A stretch of 64,000 nt of DNA from NCBI GenBank assembly GCA_964244295.1, contig CAXTIG010000013.1, forward strand, positions 78,040 to 142,039. Reading direction: 5' to 3'. The DNA comes from JAJAZB01 sp964244295. GTDB lineage: Bacteria; Bacteroidota; Bacteroidia; Cytophagales; Spirosomataceae. This document shows positions 43,106 through 51,673 of the stretch, in pieces (positions within the stretch are counted from its first letter, which is position 1; every line of letters begins with the position of its first letter). Below the pieces are notes generated by a model that was not told the DNA's origin, searched no databases, and was given only the letters and a program-made list of their open reading frames with translations. Both the position numbers and the translations under genes were made by a program.

Positions 43106-45277
43106 ATGAAAAAACCGCTTCTCCTCTTGCTGCTGCTCGGCACCGGGCTAACGGGCCTGGCTCAAGGCCCCAAGAAACCGCTCGAACGGCGGCAGGCCAA
43201 CGTCGAGGCCCACCCCCAGCCCGATACCACGCGGGTACGCTTGCTCAACGCGCTGGCCGAGGAACTCCGGGCGGCGGGCAAGTTGAGCCGCGCCCGCGAT
43301 GCCGCCGAAGAAGCCTTCGACCTGGCCCAGCGTTTATCCGACCACACCGGCCAAACCGAAGCCTTGCTGTTGCTGGGGCAGTTCTGGACCAAAGCCGGGG
43401 AGTTGCAGACCGCCCTCGATTTTTTTCGGGAAGCCGAACACCTCGCCCGCCAGTACCAGGATTGGGCCAACACCGCCGAGGCCCTCCGCCGCCTCAGTGA
43501 TACGGAGCGCCAACTAGGAAATTACGCCCCCGCTCTAGACTACGTCTCTCGTTCGCTGACCTTCGCGCAACGGAGCACGCAGCGCCGGAGTGTGGCCCGT
43601 TCGCAACTTCTGCTGGGCATGATTTACGTGCAGGTTGGCGAATACGATCAGGCCATGCCTTACCTCAACCAAGCCCTGGCCACGTTCCGACGCGACTCTA
43701 CGAGCCGGTCCGTGGCTCAAACGATGAACATCATCGGCGAAAAATTCCGGCACCAGCGCAACTGGCCCCAGGCGCTGCTTTTTTTCCGGCAATCCATTGC
43801 CCTACACCGGGCCAACGGGGATTCGCTGTCGGCGGCGCTCGTCGGTGGCAATTTGGCCTACGTGTACGAAAAACAAGGCCGCCGGGCCGAAGCCCTCGCG
43901 GTGGCGCGTCAGGCCTTCGATTACAACCGCCGCAACGACTCGCCCGAAGGATTATCCTGGCTTGGGAGCGTGTTGGGCCGGATTCACCTGGGCCTCGGCC
44001 GCCCCGACAGCGCCCTGTTTTACGCCCGGCAAAGCCTGCGCGTAGCCCGCAACTCCGGCGGGAAGGAATACAGCCGCGACGCCAGCCAGGTGCTGGCCGA
44101 AGCCTACGCCCGGCGCGGCAACTGGGCCGAGGCCTACCGGTACCAGTCGCTGTACGTGGCCTACCGCGATAGTGTATCGGGCGAACAAACCCAGCGCCGG
44201 GTAGCCGCCCTGCGGCTCAACCAGGAACTCGACAAAAAACAAACGCAGATTGCGCTCATCGACCAGAAACGGACTTTGCAGGCCGAAGAAGTGCGTCAGC
44301 AGCGCTGGTTGCTGGTTTTGGCGCTGGTCGGCTTGGGTCTGGCCCTGGCCTTGGCCCTGGGCCTGGGATGGCTCAACCGCCAGCGGCAACGCAGCAACGC
44401 CCTGCTCGAAAAACAGAAACGAAGCCTGCAAGCCGCCCTGACCGACCTGCAAACGGCGCAGACCCAGCTCGTACAAAGCGAACGGCTGGCGAGTTTAGGT
44501 GAGCTGACGGCGGGCATCGCCCACGAGATTCAGAACCCCCTGAATTTCGTCAATAATTTTTCGGAAGTATCGGTCGAATTACTGGGGGAACTCAAGGAAG
44601 AGCGCGGGAAAGGCCCCACCCGCGACGAATGCTTGGAAGGCGAGTTGCTCGACGATTTGGAACAAAATCTTCAAAAAATCACCCAGCACGGCCAGCGTGC
44701 CAGCAGCATCGTGCGCGGGATGCTGGAACACTCGCGGGCCGGGGGCCTCGAAAAACAGCCCACCGACCTCAACGCCCTGGCCGAGGAATACCTGCGCCTG
44801 GCTTACCACGGCCTGCGGGCCAGGGACAAAACCTTCAACGCCGAGTTGAAAACCAACCTCGACCCCCGCCTGGGCAAGGTGCGGGTGGTGCCCCAGGACC
44901 TGGGCCGGGTGCTGCTCAATTTGCTCAACAATGCTTTTTACGCCGTGCAACAGCGCCAGCAGGCGGGCCAGCCCGATGCCGCCGGGCAACCCTACCAGCC
45001 CACCGTGAATTTGAGCGTCCGGAAGGTGGCCCCACCCCAGGGGGCGGTGGGCATTTGGGTCGAAATCCGGGTGAAAGACAACGGCACGGGAATGCCCCCG
45101 GCGGTAAAAGCCAAGATTTTTCAGCCTTTTTTCACGACTAAACCCACCGGCCAGGGTACGGGCTTGGGGCTGAGTTTGGCCTACGACATCGTCACCAAAG
45201 TCCACGGCGGCATGCTCCGCGTGGAGAGTATCGAGGGCCAGTTTACGGAGTTTATCCTTACTTTGCCAAGCGCCTGA
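43106..45277 (+). CDS. TPR-repeat sensor histidine kinase
   Basis: A 723-residue kinase. A signal peptide (LLLLLLLGTGLTGLAQ) is followed by periplasmic TPR-like repeats (DAAEEAFDLAQRLSDHTGQT, ALDYVSRSLTFAQR, YDQAMPYLNQALATFRRD, EALAVARQAFDYNRRN). Then come one membrane helix (WLLVLALVGLGLALALALGL), a coiled coil, HisKA (LTAGIAHEIQNPLNFVNNFS, His473) and HATPase (LLNLLNNAFYAV, DNGTGMPPA, GTGLGLSLAYD). It shares the domain plan of the 37335 kinase with a diverged sensor. The next kinase starts 33 bases later, so they may be one transcript. Confidence 0.93.
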   Translation: MKKPLLLLLLLGTGLTGLAQGPKKPLERRQANVEAHPQPDTTRVRLLNALAEELRAAGKLSRARDAAEEAFDLAQRLSDHTGQTEALLLLGQFWTKAGELQTALDFFREAEHLARQYQDWANTAEALRRLSDTERQLGNYAPALDYVSRSLTFAQRSTQRRSVARSQLLLGMIYVQVGEYDQAMPYLNQALATFRRDSTSRSVAQTMNIIGEKFRHQRNWPQALLFFRQSIALHRANGDSLSAALVGGNLAYVYEKQGRRAEALAVARQAFDYNRRNDSPEGLSWLGSVLGRIHLGLGRPDSALFYARQSLRVARNSGGKEYSRDASQVLAEAYARRGNWAEAYRYQSLYVAYRDSVSGEQTQRRVAALRLNQELDKKQTQIALIDQKRTLQAEEVRQQRWLLVLALVGLGLALALALGLGWLNRQRQRSNALLEKQKRSLQAALTDLQTAQTQLVQSERLASLGELTAGIAHEIQNPLNFVNNFSEVSVELLGELKEERGKGPTRDECLEGELLDDLEQNLQKITQHGQRASSIVRGMLEHSRAGGLEKQPTDLNALAEEYLRLAYHGLRARDKTFNAELKTNLDPRLGKVRVVPQDLGRVLLNLLNNAFYAVQQRQQAGQPDAAGQPYQPTVNLSVRKVAPPQGAVGIWVEIRVKDNGTGMPPAVKAKIFQPFFTTKPTGQGTGLGLSLAYDIVTKVHGGMLRVESIEGQFTEFILTLPSA

Positions 45278-45310
45278 TCCTCACGGACAATTTGCCAAGC
45301 TTCCTGACGT

Positions 45311-48300
45311 ATGCAACGGCCGTTTGCCCCCGCCAACCTACTCCTCTTCCTCTGGCTCACGCTACGGGCTGGATCTGCTTTTGCCCAGGCTCCGCTCAAA
45401 TTTGAGCACCTGACCGTAAAAGACGGCCTTTCGGACAATTTGGTCTGGAGTATGCTTCAGGATCGGAAGGGCTATTTGTGGTTTGGTACCCTGGATGGTC
45501 TCAATAAATACGACGGCTATACCATCACCACCTACAAATACACCCCACACGATCCGACATCCATTGCCCACAATGTCATTTTCAAAATCTGGGAAGACAA
45601 GCAGGGCCTTATCTGGATTGGGACGGTCGAGGGCGGTATTTGCAAATTCGACCCCAGCACTGAGCAATTTACCAGTTATCGTATTCCTCAGCCCAAAAAC
45701 TCGTTTGTGCCTGCCCTACGGGAGGTTTCCGCCATCAACGAAGACCAGGAAGGCCTTTTGTGGGTCGGAAATCGGGGTGGTGAATTGCGCCGGTTCAATA
45801 AAAAAACTGGCCGGTTTTCGGAAAAGTATGTCTTGAAGTACCAATCCTCTGAGGACGAAACCAACCGAGGTCTCAATTCGATCAATACGATTTACAACGA
45901 CCGGATGGGAACGCTCTGGTTTGGCACTCAGGCCGGAATGCACAAACTACTCCTTACGCCCGGCAAGGCGGGCAAACCAACCCAGGTGCGTTTTCAGCAG
46001 TACCAGCACGACTCCAAGAATCCGAACAGCTTGAGCGGGAAAAGCGTGCTCTCCATTTATCAGGACCGGAAAGGGCTACTGTGGATTGGCACTGGAAATC
46101 AGGGCCTGAACCGGTTCGATCCGAAAACGGGCGTGTTTACGCGGTATCAGCACGATCCCAAGAATTCGCATTCCTTGAACAGTAATTCCCAGTTTGTTCT
46201 GAGTGCCGCCGAGGATATACACGGGAATCTATGGATTGGGACGCTAAACGGACTTAACAAACTCAATGGGGAACAAACCGAATTTACCCGCTATCTGCAC
46301 GACCCCACTGATGCTACGAGTTTGGGGAGTGATCTAGTAACCAACGTGTTAACCGATAAGGCGGGCAGCCTTTGGGTGGGTACGTTCAAAGGGGTCAGTC
46401 GGACGGATCCGCACCAACCGCCGTTCATGTCCTACGGATACAGCAGCCTACCGGCCAATGCCCTGCGGGGTGCTGCCGTGTCGGCTCTTTACGAAGACAA
46501 ATTCGGAATTTTGTGGATCGCCACGGAGCAGGGACTTGACGCCCTCGACCGAAAAACGGGCCGGTTCACTCATTACGGACTCGGCACCAAAATTCAGTCC
46601 TATTCCAGTGGAATCCAGATACTGGAAGATCGCAACGCCCTATTTTGGGTGAGTAGCGGCGATAAACTGATGCGATTTGATCCAAAAACGGGCGGGTTTA
46701 TTTCGTCTTCGGGTAGCCCGATGTTGGATAAACAGTTGGCAAACCAATCAATAAACACGCTCTACGAAGACCGGCGGGGACTGCTGTGGATAGGTAGCCA
46801 TCCCGGCGTGCGAAGTTTTGATCGCCAGACCGGAACCATTCGGGAGTACGGACACGATCCGACTAATCCGCAAACCATCAGTGACTACCAGGTATCTGCT
46901 ATTCAGGAAGATAACCAGGGCAACCTCTGGTTTGGGCATGGTAGCGTTGCGGTCAGTAAACTGAATCGGAAAACGGGCCGAATTACCCGGTACCAACACC
47001 GGATCAATGATTCGACCAGCCTTAGTTCCAATGCCGTCAATTGCATCCACCGGGACTCCAAAGGTGGCCTTTGGTTTGGTACCGTAGCCGGGGGGTTATG
47101 CCGTTTTAATGAGCAAAGCCAGACCTTTACCACCTTCACCGAGAAGCAAGGCTTGGCCAACAACACCATCAACGCCATTGTTGAAGACGACCAGGGTACT
47201 CTTTGGCTCAACACCAGCAACGGGTTGTCGCGGTTTTCCCCCACGACGCACACCTTCACCAACTACGATACCCAGGACGGATTGCAAAGCAACCAGTTGA
47301 GCCGTGCGGCCTGGAAAGGCCGCGATGGGACGCTGTACGTGGGCAGTGATAACGGCTTCAATGCCTTCAAGCCCGAGGACATCCGTCCCAATCACTACGT
47401 ACCACCGGTGGTTATTACCCGGTTCCGGTTGTTCGATAACGTGTTGCCGGGTAAAAGCGAGGCCGCTGAAATTGAGTTGTCGTACCAGCAGAATTTTATT
47501 TCCTTCGAGTACGCCGCCCTCAACTACACTAATTCGCAGAAAAACCAGTACCGCTACCAACTCGAAGGCGTGGACCCCGACTGGGTGCAGGCCGGTACCC
47601 GGCGCCTGGCCAGCTACACCGATCTAAGTCCGGGCGACTACACGTTTCGGGTCAAAGGCAGCAACAACAGCGGCGTTTGGAACGAGCAGGGAGCCGCCAT
47701 GCGCATCCTTATCCGCCCCCCCTGGTGGCGTACCTGGTGGGCCTACACGCTGTACGCGTTGCTTAGCCTGACCGGAATTTGGGCAGCCATTTACTACCGA
47801 TCGGTAGCCCTGCGCCGGGAAAACCGCCTGCTGGAACAAAAAGTAGCCCTGCGGACGGAACAACTCCAAAAATCGCTGGACACCCTTAAAACCACCCAAA
47901 CCCAACTCATCCAACAGGAAAAAATGGCGAGTTTAGGCGAACTCACGGCGGGCATCGCCCACGAGATTCAAAACCCGCTCAACTTCGTCACTAATTTCTC
48001 TGAAGTCAGCACCGAGTTGGTCGAAGAATTGAAGGAAGAAGTCGCCGCCGACCGCAAGACCGAGGCCCTGGAAATCGCCGCCGACCTGACGCAAAACCTG
48101 GAAAAAATCACCCTCCACGGTCAGCGAGCCAGTTCGATTGTGCGCGGAATGCTCGAACATTCCCGCGCTTCCAGCGGCGAGAGACAGCCGACCGACCTCA
48201 ACGCCTTAGCCGATGAATACCTGCGTTTAGCTTACCACGGGCTGCGGCGGTCCGACGTTTCGGCCAAAGACAAGGACGGTTCGACGGCTCGATTCAACGC

Positions 48301-48751
48301 CGAATTGAAAACCGACTTTGACCCGAATCTTGGAAAGGTCGACGTCGTCCCACCGGAACTTGGCCGGGTGTTGCTCAATTTGTTCAACAATGCCTTTTAC
48401 GCCGTTCAGGAAAAACAGAAAAAAAGCCCCCTAACCCCCGAAGGGGGAATTTACCAACCCACCGTTCAGGTCAGTACGCGCCAGCAGGCACCCCCTTCGG
48501 GGCGTTCCGACGGGTCGGCGGGGAGGGCTTGGGTAGAAATCCGGGTTACCGATAACGGCACGGGGATGTCGGAAGCGGTAAAAGTGAAGATTTTCCAGCT
48601 CTTTTTCACGACCAAACCCACCGGGCAAGGCACGGGACTGGGCCTGAGCCTGGCCTACGACATCGTCACCAAAGGCCACGGCGGCATGCTCCGCGTGGAG
48701 AGTATCGAGGGCCAGGGAACCGAGTTCGTCATTTCGCTGCCGACGGCCTGA
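45311..48751 (+). CDS. Two-component regulator propeller sensor histidine kinase
   Basis: A 1146-residue kinase with the same plan as the 31892 kinase: signal peptide (LLLFLWLTLRAGSAFAQ), about fourteen Reg_prop propeller repeats (SMLQDRKGYLWFGTLDGLNK, SIYQDRKGLLWIGTGNQGLN), a Y_Y_Y domain (YRYQLEGVDPDWVQAGTRRL), one membrane helix (WWAYTLYALLSLTGIWAAIY), HisKA (LTAGIAHEIQNPLNFVTNFS, His884) and HATPase. Within the HATPase domain the loops on both sides of YQPTVQVSTRQ carry repeat-derived sequence (SPLTPEGG before, APPSGRSDGSAGRA after). The paralogues have short loops there. 'FQLFFTTKPTG' replaces the usual FQPFF. Confidence 0.93.
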   Translation: MQRPFAPANLLLFLWLTLRAGSAFAQAPLKFEHLTVKDGLSDNLVWSMLQDRKGYLWFGTLDGLNKYDGYTITTYKYTPHDPTSIAHNVIFKIWEDKQGLIWIGTVEGGICKFDPSTEQFTSYRIPQPKNSFVPALREVSAINEDQEGLLWVGNRGGELRRFNKKTGRFSEKYVLKYQSSEDETNRGLNSINTIYNDRMGTLWFGTQAGMHKLLLTPGKAGKPTQVRFQQYQHDSKNPNSLSGKSVLSIYQDRKGLLWIGTGNQGLNRFDPKTGVFTRYQHDPKNSHSLNSNSQFVLSAAEDIHGNLWIGTLNGLNKLNGEQTEFTRYLHDPTDATSLGSDLVTNVLTDKAGSLWVGTFKGVSRTDPHQPPFMSYGYSSLPANALRGAAVSALYEDKFGILWIATEQGLDALDRKTGRFTHYGLGTKIQSYSSGIQILEDRNALFWVSSGDKLMRFDPKTGGFISSSGSPMLDKQLANQSINTLYEDRRGLLWIGSHPGVRSFDRQTGTIREYGHDPTNPQTISDYQVSAIQEDNQGNLWFGHGSVAVSKLNRKTGRITRYQHRINDSTSLSSNAVNCIHRDSKGGLWFGTVAGGLCRFNEQSQTFTTFTEKQGLANNTINAIVEDDQGTLWLNTSNGLSRFSPTTHTFTNYDTQDGLQSNQLSRAAWKGRDGTLYVGSDNGFNAFKPEDIRPNHYVPPVVITRFRLFDNVLPGKSEAAEIELSYQQNFISFEYAALNYTNSQKNQYRYQLEGVDPDWVQAGTRRLASYTDLSPGDYTFRVKGSNNSGVWNEQGAAMRILIRPPWWRTWWAYTLYALLSLTGIWAAIYYRSVALRRENRLLEQKVALRTEQLQKSLDTLKTTQTQLIQQEKMASLGELTAGIAHEIQNPLNFVTNFSEVSTELVEELKEEVAADRKTEALEIAADLTQNLEKITLHGQRASSIVRGMLEHSRASSGERQPTDLNALADEYLRLAYHGLRRSDVSAKDKDGSTARFNAELKTDFDPNLGKVDVVPPELGRVLLNLFNNAFYAVQEKQKKSPLTPEGGIYQPTVQVSTRQQAPPSGRSDGSAGRAWVEIRVTDNGTGMSEAVKVKIFQLFFTTKPTGQGTGLGLSLAYDIVTKGHGGMLRVESIEGQGTEFVISLPTA
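48419..48533. repeat. Palindrome arms inside the HATPase domain of the 45311 kinase
   Basis: AGCCCCCTAACCCCCGAAGG lies at about 48425 and ACCCCCTTCGGGGCG with GGGGAGGGCTTGG at about 48489-48532. The inner words (CCCCCGAAGGGGG and CCCCCTTCGGGG) are each self-complementary, and CCCCGAAGGGGG can pair with CCCCCTTCGGGG. The frame stays open. Confidence 0.65.
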
Positions 48752-48844
48752 GCGCGGCGCGTAGGAAGTTTATCTTTGAAAATAAGCCGCCGGCGGTGAC
48801 CGCCTGAGTTGGTCCGAAGCGTTTCCGTTTCCCAGTACCCAGCC

Positions 48845-49819
48845 ATGTCTGCAACCCTTCGCCCTGAGCATCCTTCGTTTTTCAGCGTTTCGCTCCGGCT
48901 GATTTTGAGCGGTATGCTGATAGGCTGCGAACCTAAACCAGAGCCGCATCGCCTCGCAGAAGGCGTGGTTATTTTTGCTGAAAAACCCGACCCTACCCCA
49001 CCTCAACAAACCACGATTACCCCGCCGCCCGGCATGGTGGCCGTGCCGGGTGGAAACACGCAAATTGGTGCTGAAGACGGGACAGCCCTGGAAAAACCGC
49101 TGTTTTGGGCCAGAATCGAACCGTTTTTTATGGACGAACACCCCGTGACTGTGGCCGAATTCCGAAAATTTATCCAAGCCACTGCCTACCAAACCCAAGC
49201 CGAGCAGTTTGGCGATGCCGGGATGCTCGACGAAAAAACCAAGCAATGGGGGTTGAAAAAAGGGGCGAACTGGGCGTTTCCGCAGGGCCGCGACCAACCC
49301 AAAGCGCCCGACAACCACCCCGTTACGCAGGTATCGTGGAACGACGCCACGGCCTACGCCACCTGGGCGGGCAAGCGCCTGCCTTCGGAAGTGGAGTGGG
49401 AACACGCCGCCCGCAACGGCGTCAACACGCGGTTTCGCTACCCCTTCGGCAACGAACTGACCGCGCCGGATGGCAAGGCCCTGGCCAATACTTGGAACGG
49501 CACTTTCCCCCATCACGACGCCGTCACCGACGGATTTCACTACACCTCGCCCGTTGGTTTTTTCGGAAAAACCCCGCTCGGCCTGACCGACATGACCGGC
49601 AACGTGTGGGAATGGTGCGCCGACTGGAAACAATCCTACGCCGACGTGGTGGCGGGCAAGGCCCCCTCCGCCCCCACCGAAAAACTACAGCGCGGCGGGT
49701 CTTTTCTCTGCGAGCCGGGCTGGTGCCACGGCTACCGGGTATCGGGCCGCTCGTTTTCAACCCCCGAAACCTCGCTCATGCACGTGGGCTTTCGCTGCGT
49801 GAAGTCGGTGCCGAAGTGA
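48845..49819 (+). CDS. Formylglycine-generating-enzyme (SUMF1)-like lipoprotein
   Basis: A 324-residue protein with a lipoprotein signal (LRLILSGMLIGC) and a full FGE-sulfatase domain: PPGMVAVPGGNTQIGAEDGT, PFFMDEHPVTVAEFRKFIQA, HPVTQVSWNDATAYATWAGK, RLPSEVEWEHAARNG, GLTDMTGNVWEWCADW and RGGSFLCEPGWCHGYRVSGR. Both Cys residues of the C....C pair in the last motif are present, as in copper-dependent FGEs, so it could be catalytic. No sulfatase gene is nearby. I use ATG 48845 rather than 48809 because it places the lipobox correctly. It sits between a kinase and a kinase remnant. Confidence 0.88.
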   Translation: MSATLRPEHPSFFSVSLRLILSGMLIGCEPKPEPHRLAEGVVIFAEKPDPTPPQQTTITPPPGMVAVPGGNTQIGAEDGTALEKPLFWARIEPFFMDEHPVTVAEFRKFIQATAYQTQAEQFGDAGMLDEKTKQWGLKKGANWAFPQGRDQPKAPDNHPVTQVSWNDATAYATWAGKRLPSEVEWEHAARNGVNTRFRYPFGNELTAPDGKALANTWNGTFPHHDAVTDGFHYTSPVGFFGKTPLGLTDMTGNVWEWCADWKQSYADVVAGKAPSAPTEKLQRGGSFLCEPGWCHGYRVSGRSFSTPETSLMHVGFRCVKSVPK

Positions 49820-49941
49820 GCACAAAGGATCGGTTCGTTTTGAAAATCAGCCGTTTGGGCACGAAATAAATGACCGGGGCCGTTGCGGAGCCGGGCAAAA
49901 TGGGTTAACATCGTATTTCATTGACCTCCCCCTCCCTTCCG

Positions 49942-50251
49942 ATGAAAACCCGTTTCGCTACCCTGATGCTGACGCTGATGCTGGGATTGCTCCCGGCCCT
50001 GGCCCAGAATCCGGCGAGTGTCGAACTGGACCGGCGGATCGCCCATGCGACGTCCGACACGGCGTGCGTCAACCGGAACGTTGAGAAAAGTAGACCTGGA
50101 TTTGGCCATTGCTCTGAGGCTTAAAACGGTGGCGACGGCCCCGCGCCTCTCGCTCCGTTACGACATCGTCACGAAGGGCCACGGTGGTACGTTAAACGTT
50201 GAAAGCATCGAAGGCCAGGGCACCGAAATGTGCATTCAACTGACGGTGTAG
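49942..50251 (+). pseudogene. Sensor histidine kinase with internal deletion
   Basis: The first part encodes a signal peptide (MKTRFATLMLTLMLGLLPAL, AQ) and the opening of a TPR-kinase sensor (ASVELDRRIAHATSDTACVN). A frame change follows, then the HATPase end SLRYDIVTKGHGGTLNVESI and EGQGTEM before a stop. The whole centre, including H-box and N-box, is missing. It is best explained by one large deletion plus a frameshift in a kinase like those beside it. Confidence 0.85.
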
Positions 50252-50289
50252 CCGGGTTTTGAATTCCTTTGTAAAAAACAACCCTCCTC

Positions 50290-51642
50290 ATGGATATTGT
50301 AGGCTCTTCTTTTGCCAGCATGGGCATTGCCGTGGCAGTGCTCCAAACGACCCGTAAGTTTTTGCAAACGGCCACCCGGCTACCGGCCTGGGACCGCACG
50401 CTCGAACAAGTCAGGTACGCCGTCCTGGTGGGGTTTGGAGTCAGCGCCCTCAGCCCGCTTCATTTCCTCGAAACGTGGGGTTGGATTGCCTTTTCGCTCG
50501 TGTTGATTTACACGACGCAACTCTTGCCCGACTACCGCCCGGCCCGGTTCCTGCGCTGGGGCTTGGTGCCCTTGAGCGTAGTGTATCCGCTGAGCAAACT
50601 GATCAAATTCCTGGTTCCGGCCTTTCACAAAGCCAACGCCGATTTCTTTACTTCGGCGATTGTTTCGGCGAGTTTTTGGTTGTTTGCCCTCTGGCGAATT
50701 GCCGCCAGCCAGAAGAAGTCGCTGGAAAAAGAACGGCTCGAACGAAAGGCAGTCGAGCAGAAAATCCGGGCCGAAAACACGCACCTTGAAGGACTCGTGG
50801 CCGCCCGCACCGCCGACCTGACCCGGCAAAAGGAAGAACTTGAACTTGCCCTTTCGAACCTAAAACTCACCCAGACTCAACTCATCCAAAGCGAGCGGCT
50901 GGCCAGTCTGGGCGAACTGACGGCGGGCATTGCCCACGAAATCCAGAACCCACTCAACTTTGTCAATAATTTCTCGGAAGTCAGCGTCGAACTGCTTGAT
51001 GAGTTGGAAGCCGAACTCACGGCGGGCCACCCAGAGGAGGTCCGGGCCATTGCCGACGACTTGCGGCAAAACCTCCAGAAAATCACCCACCACGGCCAGC
51101 GCGCCGAGGGCATCGTGAAGGGGATGCTCCAGCACAGCCGCGCCAGCACGGGGCAAAAAGAACCGACCGACCTCAACGCCCTGGCCGACGAATATTTGCG
51201 CCTGAGTTACCACGGGCTGCGGGCCAAAGACAAGTCGTTCAACGCCACGATGCAAACCAGTTTCGCCCCCGCGCTGAACCCCATCGCCGCCATCCCCCAG
51301 GACTTAGGCCGGGTGCTTTTGAATCTGTTCAACAACGCCTTTTATGCCGTTTCGGAAAAGAAAAAAAGCCACCCCACAGGCTACCTGCCTACCGTGAGTG
51401 TGCGCACCAAACACCAGGGCAAGGAGGTAGAAATCCGCGTAAAAGACAATGGATTGGGCATTCCAGAACACCTGAAGCAGAAGATTTTCCAGCCCTTCTT
51501 CACCACCAAACCCACCGGGCAGGGCACGGGCCTGGGGCTGAGCATCAGCTACGACATCATCACCAAAGGCCACGGGGGCAGTTTCAGCGTGGAAAGTGTG
51601 GAGGGTGAGGGGACGGAATTTATTGTTCGGTTGCCTGCCTAG
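50290..51642 (+). CDS. Multi-TM sensor histidine kinase, copy 1
   Basis: A 450-residue kinase without a periplasmic domain. The N-terminal 145 residues hold about four to five membrane segments (YAVLVGFGVSALSPLHFL, GWIAFSLVLIYTTQLL, FFTSAIVSASFWLFALW) preceded by the loop FLQTATRLPAWDRTLEQ. Then come a coiled coil (KERLERKAVEQKIRAENTHL), HisKA (LTAGIAHEIQNPLNFVNNFS, His216) and HATPase (LLNLFNNAFYAV, DNGLGIPEH, GTGLGLSISYD). Its sensor is paralogous to that of the 51674 kinase. It probably senses a membrane or intracellular cue. Confidence 0.92.
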   Translation: MDIVGSSFASMGIAVAVLQTTRKFLQTATRLPAWDRTLEQVRYAVLVGFGVSALSPLHFLETWGWIAFSLVLIYTTQLLPDYRPARFLRWGLVPLSVVYPLSKLIKFLVPAFHKANADFFTSAIVSASFWLFALWRIAASQKKSLEKERLERKAVEQKIRAENTHLEGLVAARTADLTRQKEELELALSNLKLTQTQLIQSERLASLGELTAGIAHEIQNPLNFVNNFSEVSVELLDELEAELTAGHPEEVRAIADDLRQNLQKITHHGQRAEGIVKGMLQHSRASTGQKEPTDLNALADEYLRLSYHGLRAKDKSFNATMQTSFAPALNPIAAIPQDLGRVLLNLFNNAFYAVSEKKKSHPTGYLPTVSVRTKHQGKEVEIRVKDNGLGIPEHLKQKIFQPFFTTKPTGQGTGLGLSISYDIITKGHGGSFSVESVEGEGTEFIVRLPA

Positions 51643-51673
51643 CGTTACTTTGCCCCTGCCCAATCCCCACCCC

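Noticed and set aside
42846..43109. An 87-residue frame that overlaps the 43106 kinase start by ATGA
   Set aside because: The overlap and a TTACTTTG upstream are suggestive, but there is no recognisable family and composition is not clearly coding. Left as part of the gap.
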